From CAVVUF01 sp963751425 (GTDB lineage: Bacteria; Chloroflexota; Anaerolineae; Anaerolineales; UBA4823), in contig CAVVUF010000001.1 of NCBI GenBank assembly GCA_963751425.1, positions 1,302,001-1,366,000 on the forward strand: 64,000 nt of DNA, given 5' to 3'. The first letter of the stretch is position 1. Every line of letters starts with the position of its first letter. A program made the translations under genes and the position numbers. Positions 45,652 through 54,375 of this stretch are shown piece by piece. The notes under the pieces are model-generated. The model was not told where the DNA came from. It did not search any database and saw only the letters and a program-made list of their open reading frames with translations.

Positions 45652-47447
45652 TTTCGGGTTGTCTCTACTACTGGAACAAAATCAAATTTTGTAACATCCA
45701 CTAAACCCAGATCGGAAATCCTTAATTCAGGAATAACGACCAATGCCAACAGGCTGAGCTGCATATTAGGATTGTTTAGTAAGCACCCACAGGCTTTGAA
45801 GCCCTCCAAAACAGTAGCGGCCTTACGCGAGACTTTATCTGCCCTTTCATCTGACATTAGACCGGCAATTGGGAGATCCACCAGGCCGATGATTTTCCCA
45901 TCACTTATAACCACTTGTCCTCCACCAACGCGCTTGAGCTCATTCGCAGCCAGCGCCATATCATGCTCGCTAGTACCCGTGACAATCAGGTTATGGCTAT
46001 CGTGCGCAACCGTTGAAGCAATTGCGCAAGGAACATTGAATCCAAAACCTTGAACGAGCCCAACTTGTATTCGACCTGAACCGTAATGCCGGTCCACGAC
46101 GGCAATTTTGGCAATATCACGCTCCATATCTACCCGGATTTCACCATCCACAATCGGCATCTCATGCATAAAATGATGGGTAGGAGCCTGGTTTTCGATA
46201 ATGCCGATCACGTTGGCTTGAACCACTCCGGTTCCTGAAACGGGCAGACGAAAATCTTCTGCGGTAAGCGGTCTTTGTAAATGGACCGAATCCTTTACCC
46301 AATCGGGATATGGGTAGGGGCTCATTTCAAGGGTGAGATTTTTCTCCTGCGCCACGACCTTTCCTTTCGCAATCACTGTGTCAGGTAAAAAATGCTCCAA
46401 ATCTTTCACCAACAAGATGTCTGCATACCTCCCCGGTGCAATCATGCCAACCTGCCTTGATACCCCAAAGTGTTCGGCGGTATTCAGGGTGGTCATTTGG
46501 ATTGCCGTTAGCGGGGGAACACCCGCCCGTATCGCTTCCCGCAAAGCGCGATCAACATGCCCTTCGTTGACCAGGGTTTCTGAGTGCGAGTCATCTGTAC
46601 ACAGCATGAAATGCCGGGAATCCAGTCCCAGCTCCGTCAAGGCGCCCACCTGCACAGCCACATCCTTCCAGCCTGACCCCTGCCGCAAGATCGCTTTCAT
46701 CCCCTGGCGGATCCGCTGGACAGCATCCTCCAGGCGCGTCCCCTCATGATCATCCTCAGGTCCTCCTGCTACATAGCCGTGAAATGGCAGGCCTAAGTCA
46801 GGCGAAGCATAATGCCCGCCGATCACTTTTCCGGCCTGACGGGCTTCAGCCATCTCTGCATGCATTTTTTCATCGCCCAAGAATACACCCGGAAAATTCA
46901 TCACCTCCCCCAAGCCGATGATTCCATCCCAGGTCATCGCTTCCGCAACCTCAGCCGGTCCGATGGTGGCACCGGGTGTCTCCAGTCCTGGCGCAGAGGG
47001 CACACACGAGGGCATCTGAACCCAGACATGGATTGGCTGGGCAGCTGCCTCATCTACCATAAGCCTGACCCCCTTTAAGCCAAAAATGTTCGCAATTTCA
47101 TGTGGGTCGATGAACATCCCTGTTGTGCCGTGCGGTATAACCGCTCTGACAAACTCGGTAACGGTCAGCATTCCTGACTCGACATGCATGTGAGCATCTA
47201 AAAGACCTGGAACCAGGTAAGCACCACGCGCATCAATTAACCGCGTTTTTTCGCCAATCGTATGCGAGGCATCTCCGCCGACAAAAGCGATCCGCTCGCT
47301 TTTTATGGCAATATCTGTGTGAGGAATAAACTCCCCCGATTGGACACAGACCCACACCCCATCTCGAATCACCAAATCTGCCTGAACGCGTCCCATCGCC
47401 ACGTCAACAAGCGAGCGAGAAATATCCATTTCTGCGTGAGAATTCAT
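45648..47447 (-). CDS. ade: Adenine deaminase
   Basis: Deaminates adenine to hypoxanthine. 599 residues of the Ade/AdeC type: HMHVESGM metal site, IDPHEIANIFG, CTDDSH, and C-terminal domain TGTSEHDMALAANEL with VVISDGKIIG. Start ATG 47447 with AAGGAT upstream. It lies between the 8-oxoguanine-deaminase-like gene and the GntR gene. Together with the BmpA transporter it supports use of purine bases or nucleosides. Confidence 0.93.
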   Translation of the reverse strand: MNSHAEMDISRSLVDVAMGRVQADLVIRDGVWVCVQSGEFIPHTDIAIKSERIAFVGGDASHTIGEKTRLIDARGAYLVPGLLDAHMHVESGMLTVTEFVRAVIPHGTTGMFIDPHEIANIFGLKGVRLMVDEAAAQPIHVWVQMPSCVPSAPGLETPGATIGPAEVAEAMTWDGIIGLGEVMNFPGVFLGDEKMHAEMAEARQAGKVIGGHYASPDLGLPFHGYVAGGPEDDHEGTRLEDAVQRIRQGMKAILRQGSGWKDVAVQVGALTELGLDSRHFMLCTDDSHSETLVNEGHVDRALREAIRAGVPPLTAIQMTTLNTAEHFGVSRQVGMIAPGRYADILLVKDLEHFLPDTVIAKGKVVAQEKNLTLEMSPYPYPDWVKDSVHLQRPLTAEDFRLPVSGTGVVQANVIGIIENQAPTHHFMHEMPIVDGEIRVDMERDIAKIAVVDRHYGSGRIQVGLVQGFGFNVPCAIASTVAHDSHNLIVTGTSEHDMALAANELKRVGGGQVVISDGKIIGLVDLPIAGLMSDERADKVSRKAATVLEGFKACGCLLNNPNMQLSLLALVVIPELRISDLGLVDVTKFDFVPVVETTRK

Positions 47448-47499
47448 ATCTAAATCCTTATTAAGTCAAACAGAACAAGGAAATTTGCCAGGCGCTGCC

Positions 47500-48885
47500 C
47501 TATCCGGCTAACAACCGCCGTGAAGCCCGGTTATGACGCTCTATCAGGCGAGGCAGGTCAATATTTACAAGCTGCCCATCTTTCACAACAACCTTCCCTC
47601 CAACCACCAGGTAGTCCACACCCGCCGGCGCACAGAAAACCGCAGCAGCAACTGGATCGTGCAAAGCACCGGCGTAGCCCAGGCGGTTTAAGTTGATTGC
47701 CAGAAAATCGGCGCATTTCCCTCGTTCTAAGGAACCCAAATCTTTTCTGCCCAAAACAGAAGCGCTGCCGCGGGTGGCAATCTCCAAAGCCTGCCGGGCA
47801 GTCATCAACGCTGGCGAACCCTCGCTCGAAAGCGATGCTCCCATCAAACCTGCCCGAACTCGAGAGGCTAGCATCGCCTGGCGTACTTCCTCCAATAAAT
47901 GAGATCCATCATTACTGGCAGAGCCATCGACTCCCAGGCCTATATGAACGCCAGCGGTTAGCATCTCAAGGATGGGTGCAATCCCTGAAGCTAAGCGCAT
48001 ATTGGAAGTCGGACAATGCGCCACTCCACAGCCTGTTTGGGCATATAGGGCAATTTCCTCTTTTTCAACATGCACCGAATGTGCGAACCATACGTCTGGC
48101 CCAATCCAATTCAGTAAATCCATGTAGGCTACTGGCCGGTGACCAAACTTCTCAATGCAAAAAACCTCTTCATCTTTTGTTTCTGCCAGGTGGGTATGTA
48201 AATGCACACCATATTCGCGTGCCAGCGAGGCGCTGGCACGCATCAGGTCCGCCGTGACACTGAATGGCGAACACGGAGCCAGTACAATTTGTGTCATCGC
48301 CCCTGGGTTCGGATCATGATAGGTTTCAATGAGACGTTGAGAATCTTTTAGAATATTTTCTTCTGTTTCAACCACCCGGTCTGGCGGCAGCCCCCCTTGG
48401 CTCTCCCCCAAACTCATGGAGCCGCGCGAGGCATGCAAACGAATGCCCACTTCTTGCCCTGCTTGAATTTCATCATCAAGCCTGGATCCATTCGGAAAAA
48501 TATAGAGATGATCTGAAGCCGTTGTGCACCCCGACAAAGCCAGCTCAGCCATGGCGGTTTGCGTTGAAATTTGGATATCCTCGGGCGTCATACGTGCCCA
48601 GATCGGATACAGCGTTTTCAACCAGCCAAATAAATTTGCATCTTGAGCTGCCGGGACAGCGCGTGTCAAAGTCTGGTAGAAATGATGGTGTGTGTTGATC
48701 AACCCGGGCAGCACAAGATAGCCAGGCAGATCAAGAACTTGATCCGCAGTCTCCGGAAGTTCCTCTGCAGTACTGACTTGTTCAATAAAACCATCCCGCA
48801 CAAACAGACCACCGCCGGGAATTTCCTGGCGATGGTCATCCATAGTAACCAAGATTGAACAGCGGCGGAGGAGAAAAGTCGTCAT
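47500..48885 (-). CDS. 8-oxoguanine-deaminase-like amidohydrolase (SsnA/AtzB/TrzN group)
   Basis: 461 residues with LPGLINTHHHFYQTLTRA (metal HxH), GCTTASDHLYIFPNG, RGSMSLGESQGGLPPD, LAPCSPFSVTADLM, HTHLAET and GLGVDGSASNDGSHL. These are hallmarks of bacterial 8-oxoguanine deaminase, which yields urate; related SsnA is part of anaerobic purine clusters. Guanine or other aminopurines are alternative substrates. First gene after the promoter at 48946, and it leads the ade-gntR operon. Confidence 0.85.
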   Translation of the reverse strand: MTTFLLRRCSILVTMDDHRQEIPGGGLFVRDGFIEQVSTAEELPETADQVLDLPGYLVLPGLINTHHHFYQTLTRAVPAAQDANLFGWLKTLYPIWARMTPEDIQISTQTAMAELALSGCTTASDHLYIFPNGSRLDDEIQAGQEVGIRLHASRGSMSLGESQGGLPPDRVVETEENILKDSQRLIETYHDPNPGAMTQIVLAPCSPFSVTADLMRASASLAREYGVHLHTHLAETKDEEVFCIEKFGHRPVAYMDLLNWIGPDVWFAHSVHVEKEEIALYAQTGCGVAHCPTSNMRLASGIAPILEMLTAGVHIGLGVDGSASNDGSHLLEEVRQAMLASRVRAGLMGASLSSEGSPALMTARQALEIATRGSASVLGRKDLGSLERGKCADFLAINLNRLGYAGALHDPVAAAVFCAPAGVDYLVVGGKVVVKDGQLVNIDLPRLIERHNRASRRLLAG

Positions 48886-48929
48886 ATCAATTTCTACATG
48901 GGACTGAAAGCGAAGTGATGACAGCTAAT

Positions 48930-48940
48930 TTGTCTGACAA
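48930..48940. promoter_or_regulatory. Palindromic operator at the purine operon promoter
   Basis: TTGTCTGACAA is a perfect palindrome around a central T. It starts five bases downstream of the -10 box and 45 bases before the ATG, overlapping the predicted transcription start, a typical repressor position. GntR-family operators have this TTGTCnGACAA-like form, and a GntR gene lies in the operon. Confidence 0.6.
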
Positions 48941-48945
48941 CTTAA

Positions 48946-48974
48946 AGTTTAACAAACAAAGAAGCTCCTGTCAA
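48946..48974 (-). promoter_or_regulatory. Promoter of the purine deaminase operon
   Basis: TTGACA (48969-48974) and TAAACT (48946-48951) on the minus strand with a 17-base spacer, upstream of the 8-oxoguanine-deaminase-like gene and directly followed by the palindromic operator. Confidence 0.7.
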
Positions 48975-49080
48975 TTGCCAGGAAAACCCCACTTTCTTAA
49001 AACCCATCTCCATCCGTGATGAATGGAAGTATCTCACAGATGGGACAGTTCATCATCAAGATCAGTTCGATGCAAAAAGG

Positions 49081-49968
49081 TCAAGCTTTCTTTGCTGCCG
49101 CGTATTGGGCTGCTCGATACGTATTGCTTAAAAGCTTAGCAATCGTCATTGGACCCACCCCACCTGGAACAGGGGTCAACCATCCAGCCACTTCCTTCGC
49201 CTCTTCGAAGCAGACATCGCCAACCCAACGGTATCCTCGCTTCGCAGTAGGATCATCCACTGCGTTCGTTCCCACATCGATGACCACCGCGCCAGGTTTG
49301 ATCCAGTCTCCACGAACCATCTCAGCCTTCCCTACGGCTGCCACCAGGATGTCGGCTTGCCGGCAGATCGATGCTAGATCCTTGGATCGAGAGTGACATA
49401 TGGTCACCGTGGCATCCCGCTTAACCAGAAGTAAAGCTGTAGGCATCCCCACAATATTTGAGCGCCCCAAGACAACCGCGTTTGCTCCTCTAAAAGGCAC
49501 CCCGGTTTGTTCGATCAAGTAAATTACCCCATCGGGTGTGCACGGCACAAACAGCGGCTCGCGGCCCTTCTGAGCCAACCGCCCAATATTAATAGGGTGA
49601 AAACCATCCACATCTTTTTCAATGCTAATCTCGATGAGAACTTTTTCATCGTTCAGGTGTGATGGCAAAGGCAGCTGAACCAGGATCCCGTTCACGCGTG
49701 GGTCAGCATTCAGCTCCCGCACCAAGGCTTCCACTTCTTCTTGTGTCGCTGTAGCCGGCAGGGTGTGACCAAACGAGAGGATACCAATCTCGCCTGCCCG
49801 CTTCTGCTTCATGCTTACGTAAGACTGCGAGTCTTTGCGGTCTCCCACCAATACCGTTGCTAATCCCGGTTGCGGAAGGCCTGCCTTAATCATCGCATCA
49901 ACCCCAGCAGCCGTTTCAAGACGTAGTTTTTCCGCGATTGCATTACCATCGATGATTTGAGCTGTCAT
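49081..49968 (-). CDS. folD: Bifunctional methylenetetrahydrofolate dehydrogenase/cyclohydrolase
   Basis: Interconverts methylene-, methenyl- and formyl-tetrahydrofolate. The 295-residue protein has the signature segments SYVSMKQKRAGEIGI, GILVQLPLPSH, GRSNIVGMP and PVPGGVGPMTIAKLL. I start it at ATG 49968, 7 bases after GGAG; the upstream in-frame ATG is in the promoter region. It has its own promoter. Folate C1 units arise from purine rings in fermenters, so linkage to the deaminase genes may be functional. Confidence 0.94.
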   Translation of the reverse strand: MTAQIIDGNAIAEKLRLETAAGVDAMIKAGLPQPGLATVLVGDRKDSQSYVSMKQKRAGEIGILSFGHTLPATATQEEVEALVRELNADPRVNGILVQLPLPSHLNDEKVLIEISIEKDVDGFHPINIGRLAQKGREPLFVPCTPDGVIYLIEQTGVPFRGANAVVLGRSNIVGMPTALLLVKRDATVTICHSRSKDLASICRQADILVAAVGKAEMVRGDWIKPGAVVIDVGTNAVDDPTAKRGYRWVGDVCFEEAKEVAGWLTPVPGGVGPMTIAKLLSNTYRAAQYAAAKKA

Positions 49969-50029
49969 GTTTCTCTCCTTAAATGATCTATGCTGGCGAT
50001 TCTGCTTCGCGCAGGTATAAGTTTTATTC

Positions 50030-50058
50030 ATTATCTAAGAAAAACCACTTTAATGCAA
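50030..50058 (-). promoter_or_regulatory. Promoter of folD
   Basis: TTGCAT (50053-50058) and GATAAT (50030-50035) on the minus strand, spacer 17, about 62 bases before the folD ATG. Part of the 310-base divergent region 49969-50278; apart from the two promoters I see nothing else in it. Confidence 0.45.
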
Positions 50059-50105
50059 TGGACTAATGTCACTCTCTTGCTGTAAAACTATCCTTACCTT
50101 CGCAG

Positions 50106-50133
50106 TTGACAAAAAACCAACAACCATTAAAAT
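50106..50133 (+). promoter_or_regulatory. Promoter of the Dlt-like operon
   Basis: TTGACA (50106-50111) and TAAAAT (50128-50133), spacer 16, on the plus strand. The transcript would have a leader of about 140 bases before the small gene at 50279. Confidence 0.55.
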
Positions 50134-50278
50134 ACCTGAGTTCAGTCCAATGCCTGGAATAAGATCATGAGATTTACCTGCCAACGGTTGAATTCTGGTG
50201 ATAGACTGCAGAAATAATTATGAATGAGAGGAACATCCGCTGTCGAATTGTATGGGTATCGACAGGTCATAAAGAACG

Positions 50279-50398
50279 ATGCTACGAAAATTAATTGCCC
50301 CTGAGAATATTTTTGCTTTTCTCCTTTGTGTGCTGGTGATCCTGCTCATCATCGTCACTGCAGATCAATCTCCGCAGTGGATTTACCAGGGATTCTAA
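50279..50398 (+). CDS. DltX-like membrane microprotein (39 residues)
   Basis: A very short gene just before the MBOAT gene. MLRKLIAPENIFAFLL leads into one strongly hydrophobic helix (about 11-27) and ends QSPQWIYQGF. In Gram-positive dlt operons DltX is a similarly tiny single-helix protein ending in a conserved FIYNEF-type motif, which interacts with DltB and carries a key Tyr. Here W-I-Y-x-x-F occupies the same extreme C-terminus and the gene sits in the same place. ATG has only a weak AAAGAA site. Function by analogy: partner of the MBOAT in acyl transfer. Too short for similarity to be decisive. Confidence 0.68.
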   Translation: MLRKLIAPENIFAFLLCVLVILLIIVTADQSPQWIYQGF

Positions 50399-50414
50399 GC
50401 CTCCTTCATATTCC

Positions 50415-51845
50415 ATGCCCATCCTTCAAATCTTAATTTTATGCCTGGCAGCATTTTTTGTCGGTGTGTTTATCCATGACCGCTGGCGTGCCTGGTTTTT
50501 ATTGGTTCTCAGCCTGGTAGGGGTTTATTGGCTGCAGCCTTTTTCACCTATACTGCACCTGGACTTTTGGCTCCCCAGCTTGTCGATCGTCCTGGCGGTT
50601 TGTGTTTGGGCCATCACCCGGCCTGAATCATTTGCTCCAAGCAAAGAGCCTTGGGTGACAGCCGCAATAACTGCGGGGGTTGCAGTCTTGATTGGGCTTC
50701 TCAGGTATCTCGGACCGCTCTGCTGCCTGACACCTTCTCGTCCACCTGAGCTGTACCAAATCTTTGTCGGCATCATCCTGACCACAGGGTTGGCAATCCT
50801 ATTTTGCCGCTCAGCCCGTGCCAGGCAAGAGTTGATGATCGGATTCATCATTCTGATCTTATGTTTATTCGCCATCTTGAAAACAGAACCACTCGCAGTC
50901 TGGGTCAGCTCTGGGCTGCGTACGCTTGCGGGTCGTTCTACCTCTGCAGCCAGCGTTTTGGATTTGCGTTGGTTGGGGTTTTCTTACATAGCCTTCCGCC
51001 TGCTGCATGTACTGCGCGATCGCCAGAACGGCCGGCTGCCCGAGATCAAGCTTCATGAATTCTTGGTTTATGTTTTCTTTTTTCCAACCCTTGTCGCAGG
51101 TCCAATCGACCGGAGCCAGCATTTTCTCCAAGATCTCCGCAAGCCATTTACCTTTTCCACGCCGGTTGCCATGCAAAGCACGCGGCGGATTGCCTGGGGA
51201 TTCTTTAAAAAATTTATCCTCGCCGATTCCCTGGCCGTAATCGCTCTGAACGATCTCAAAGCCGTGCAAACCACATCAACTGGCATGCTTTGGGTCCTTG
51301 TGTACGCATATGCTTTTCGTATTTTCCTCGATTTTTCGGGGTATACCGATATCGCCATCGGATCTGGTCAGCTTGTTGGCATTAAGCTCCCCGAGAATTT
51401 TGACCAGCCTTATCTGAAGCCTAACTTGACATCTTTTTGGAATAGCTGGCACATGACACTCGCGCAATGGTTCCGGGCTTATTTTTTCAATCCTTTGACG
51501 CGCACCTTGAGGTCCAGCAAACGACCCCTCCCAATGCCCTTGATTATTTTTACCGGCCAGCTCAGCACCATGGTTTTGATCGGTTTATGGCATGGTATCA
51601 CCTGGAACTACTTGATCTGGGGTATCTGGCATGGTGTTGGCTTATTTATAAACAATCGCTGGTCTGAATTCATGAAGATAAAGTTTCCAAACCCACATCA
51701 TAAGATTTGGGTAAGTCGCCTGTTGGGAGCAGCCAGCATTTTTATCACATTTCAATATGTTGCTATTGGATGGGTATGGTTTGGGCTTTCAGATCCTGCC
51801 CAATCATGGCAGGTAATCAGCGGACTATTCGGTTATGGCAGGTAA
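50415..51845 (+). CDS. MBOAT membrane O-acyltransferase (DltB/AlgI/PatA-like)
   Basis: 476 residues, about 11 membrane helices. The family core is complete: FFPTLVAGPIDR, LADSLAVIA, FLDFSGYTDIAIG, LPENFDQPYLKPNLTSFWNSWH with His346, and LIGLWHGITWNYLIWG with the catalytic His393. It moves acyl groups across the membrane to an envelope polymer or glycan. 16 bases downstream of the DltX-like gene; its stop overlaps the next start by 11 bases. A 14-base direct repeat (51806 and 51835) lies at its very 3' end. Confidence 0.92.
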   Translation: MPILQILILCLAAFFVGVFIHDRWRAWFLLVLSLVGVYWLQPFSPILHLDFWLPSLSIVLAVCVWAITRPESFAPSKEPWVTAAITAGVAVLIGLLRYLGPLCCLTPSRPPELYQIFVGIILTTGLAILFCRSARARQELMIGFIILILCLFAILKTEPLAVWVSSGLRTLAGRSTSAASVLDLRWLGFSYIAFRLLHVLRDRQNGRLPEIKLHEFLVYVFFFPTLVAGPIDRSQHFLQDLRKPFTFSTPVAMQSTRRIAWGFFKKFILADSLAVIALNDLKAVQTTSTGMLWVLVYAYAFRIFLDFSGYTDIAIGSGQLVGIKLPENFDQPYLKPNLTSFWNSWHMTLAQWFRAYFFNPLTRTLRSSKRPLPMPLIIFTGQLSTMVLIGLWHGITWNYLIWGIWHGVGLFINNRWSEFMKIKFPNPHHKIWVSRLLGAASIFITFQYVAIGWVWFGLSDPAQSWQVISGLFGYGR

Positions 51846-53025
51846 TCAAGACATTAATCAATCTCCTCAAAGTCTTGAAAAGAGGACAGGTTTTCAGGGT
51901 TTAATTAAATCTCCCTTTGTGGCAGTTTTGCTCAGAGCTGCCTTTTTATTGATCATCTTTAACTTGGTTTTTGCCCTGCTAAATCCCACACCGCTGCTCG
52001 GAAAAATTTCCACCTATAACTGGCTTATCCCAGGTCGGCAGCGTCTTCCATTTGGTGAGGTTCAAGAAAAAGCTTATAACTTAAGCCTTTACCAGCTGGA
52101 TGCAATGTTCCTTTCGCACAATATCGCTGCTCATAAAACCCCAAACGAATATCGGGTGGTTGTGATCGGTGATTCTTCCGTATGGGGATACCTGCTTAAA
52201 CCCAACCAGACGTTGACAGCTTACTTAAATGCAGCCAACCTGACCACTCCTGAAGGAAAACAGGTCAAATTTTATAACCTGGGCTATCCGACCATTTCTT
52301 TGACCAAGGACATCCTCATCTTGAATTATGCCATGCGTTACCAGCCCGATATGGTGATTTGGCTGACAACTTTAGAGGCCTTCCCGCTTACCAAACAACT
52401 ATCATCTCCCATTGTCCAGAACAATCCCGCTCCTTTACGGTCCCTGATCCGCACTTATGATCTTCAGCTCAACCCTCAAGATTCTAAGCTCGTAGACCTT
52501 AACTTTTGGGAGAAAACGATCATTGGTCAGCGACGCAACCTGGCTGATTTATTCAGGCTGCAGCTCTATGGAGTCCTTTGGGCTGCCACTGGGATAGACC
52601 AATATTATCCAGACACTTACGATCGTCCCCAAACCGACCTTGAAGCCGATGAGCGCTTTTATGACTTGGGTCCACCTGTGTTACACTCAGAGGATCTGGC
52701 ATTCGATGTTCTCTCTGCGGGTGTTAAGATCACCAACGGGATACCCGTTTTAATCATCAACGAGCCTGTTTTCATCAGCCAAGGTGAAAACAGCAACATC
52801 CGGTATAATTTCTTCTACCCTCGCTGGGCATATGATCAGTACCGTACAATGCTTGCGCAGTTCGTCAAGTCAAAGGGCTGGGCGTATTTAGACCTGTGGG
52901 ATATCATTCCATCTGGCGAATTTACCAACAGCGCTATCCACATGACCCCTTCAGGAACAGCCAGGTTAGTCGGTGAAATCATTCCAACGATCGAACAATT
53001 ATTGGATCAAACTTATGCTCCCTAA
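51835..53025 (+). CDS. Membrane-anchored SGNH-like protein (DltD-position)
   Basis: 396 residues: a membrane anchor (about 27-49), then an extracytoplasmic SGNH-like domain. Block I is VVIGDSSVWGYL with Ser114; the block V His is in NSAIHMTPSG (His369), but the usual Asp three residues before is Ser. It occupies the place of DltD, the extracytoplasmic partner that completes acyl transfer. Co-translated with the MBOAT (overlap) and with the following lipoprotein gene. Whether it is catalytic is unclear from the altered Asp. Confidence 0.8.
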   Translation: MAGNQDINQSPQSLEKRTGFQGLIKSPFVAVLLRAAFLLIIFNLVFALLNPTPLLGKISTYNWLIPGRQRLPFGEVQEKAYNLSLYQLDAMFLSHNIAAHKTPNEYRVVVIGDSSVWGYLLKPNQTLTAYLNAANLTTPEGKQVKFYNLGYPTISLTKDILILNYAMRYQPDMVIWLTTLEAFPLTKQLSSPIVQNNPAPLRSLIRTYDLQLNPQDSKLVDLNFWEKTIIGQRRNLADLFRLQLYGVLWAATGIDQYYPDTYDRPQTDLEADERFYDLGPPVLHSEDLAFDVLSAGVKITNGIPVLIINEPVFISQGENSNIRYNFFYPRWAYDQYRTMLAQFVKSKGWAYLDLWDIIPSGEFTNSAIHMTPSGTARLVGEIIPTIEQLLDQTYAP

Positions 53026-54040
53026 ACATAAAAAGGTATGGTTTTTCTTAGGAATGGTGCTTCTGCTTTCTTCTGCCTGTGCAGATAACCCTCCCCAGGC
53101 TGCGTTGCAACAACCTGCTGGAATGACTGAGGTTGTTTCGACAACCCCTACAACGGTTTTGGAGCCTACAGCTTCTCTAAATATACCTCCTCCTCCCACC
53201 ATGACGGTTTCACCTCAAGAGACTCCTAAACAATTACCTCAGGCTTCTGAGACCCTCCCACCAGTCATCCCCACTCATACCCCTTTGGCGCTTAAATCAT
53301 GGCAGGATCTGCCCGTGATTCCCGCGGTCAGCCAGAGAACAGCTCAAATCTATCAAAAAGGTCAGGAATTAGGTCGTGACCCGCACCGGTTTTCGAAAAT
53401 TGGCGACTGCCAGAATGTTTCTTCATATTTTCTCTCCCCGTTTGAGCACCCGACCGTGTACCGGCTGGGTGAATATGAAAACTTGCAGGAAGCGATCGAT
53501 TGGTTCAACGGCTCATTCTCGCGAGAAAGCCTGGCTGTCAAGGGAGGTTTCAATGTAGCCGCAGTGCTCTCGCCATTGCGTGCTGATAATAAACAATGCG
53601 AAGAAGGTGAAAGCCCCGCAGCTTGCGAGCTGCGGGTATTCAACCCTGCTTTTGCGATCATCAGCATGGAAACCTGGTGGTCTGGTAAACCTGAAAACTA
53701 CGAAAAATACATGCGCCAGCTGATCGAATATCTCATCGACCAGGGAGTTGTCCCCATCCTGGCTACCAAGGCAGATAACCTGGAAGGAGGCAATCAAATC
53801 AACCAGGTCTTAGGCCAGTTAGCCTGGGAGTATGATATTCCTTTATGGAATTTCTGGGCTTCCGTTCAGTCTCTTCCCGATAAAGGACTCACAAAGGATG
53901 GATTCCATTTGACCTTAGGTACTTATTTTTATGATGACCTCCAATCCACAAAAACCGGTTGGTCCATGCGCAACCTCACCGCCCTACAGGCTCTTGATGC
54001 TGTCTGGCGGGGAGTAACCCACCCTCCCACCCAGCCATAA
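53015..54040 (+). CDS. SGNH-like lipoprotein with variant nucleophile motif
   Basis: 341 residues from ATG 53015, overlapping the previous gene by 11 bases. Signal peptide ending LLLSSAC (lipidated Cys22), a Pro/Thr/Ser-rich spacer (about 25-90), then an SGNH-like domain. Block I reads KIGDCQNVSSYF: Cys132 replaces the usual Ser. Block V is intact as DGFHLT (Asp295, His298). AFAIISMETWW and PILATKADN lie between. The outer-membrane-face location fits a role in acyl transfer or removal on envelope glycans. Catalysis by Cys is possible but untested. Confidence 0.78.
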   Translation: MLPKHKKVWFFLGMVLLLSSACADNPPQAALQQPAGMTEVVSTTPTTVLEPTASLNIPPPPTMTVSPQETPKQLPQASETLPPVIPTHTPLALKSWQDLPVIPAVSQRTAQIYQKGQELGRDPHRFSKIGDCQNVSSYFLSPFEHPTVYRLGEYENLQEAIDWFNGSFSRESLAVKGGFNVAAVLSPLRADNKQCEEGESPAACELRVFNPAFAIISMETWWSGKPENYEKYMRQLIEYLIDQGVVPILATKADNLEGGNQINQVLGQLAWEYDIPLWNFWASVQSLPDKGLTKDGFHLTLGTYFYDDLQSTKTGWSMRNLTALQALDAVWRGVTHPPTQP

Positions 54041-54092
54041 ACCTGGTGGATTTGATGGTTCTTCTTTAATTTCACAACGAAAGGATTAACAT

Positions 54093-54342
54093 ATGAGTTC
54101 AAGATGTTGCAGAAACCCTGACGAAATACATTACCAACGAGATTCTGAAACAACCAAAACGCTCGCTCTCACCAGAGGAAAAATTGATCTCCAGTGGCTT
54201 GATCAACTCCTTCCACCTGGTCGATTTATCCCTATTCATTGAAGACACCTTCGGCGTACATATCGATGATACAGAGTTAAATGCTGACACCTTCGATACC
54301 CTGGCTGAGTTAGAGATTTTGATCCAGCAGCGTAAAGCCTGA
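54093..54342 (+). CDS. Acyl/D-alanyl carrier-like protein, frameshifted at its start
   Basis: About 82 residues. The downstream frame gives VQDVAETLTKYITNEIL, EEKLISSGLINSFHLVDL and FIEDTFGVHIDDTELN, the layout of acyl and DltC-type carrier proteins. The Ser of INSFHLV is the expected phosphopantetheine site, with Asn where most have Asp. ATG at 54093 (AAAGGA upstream) is out of frame by one base; removing one T of 54097-54098 gives MSQDVAETL. A sequencing error is likely. It would present the acyl group made by the following ligase to the MBOAT. Confidence 0.78.
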
Positions 54343-54375
54343 GTAATTTTCCCAAGACTGGCTTTGGCTTTCGAT

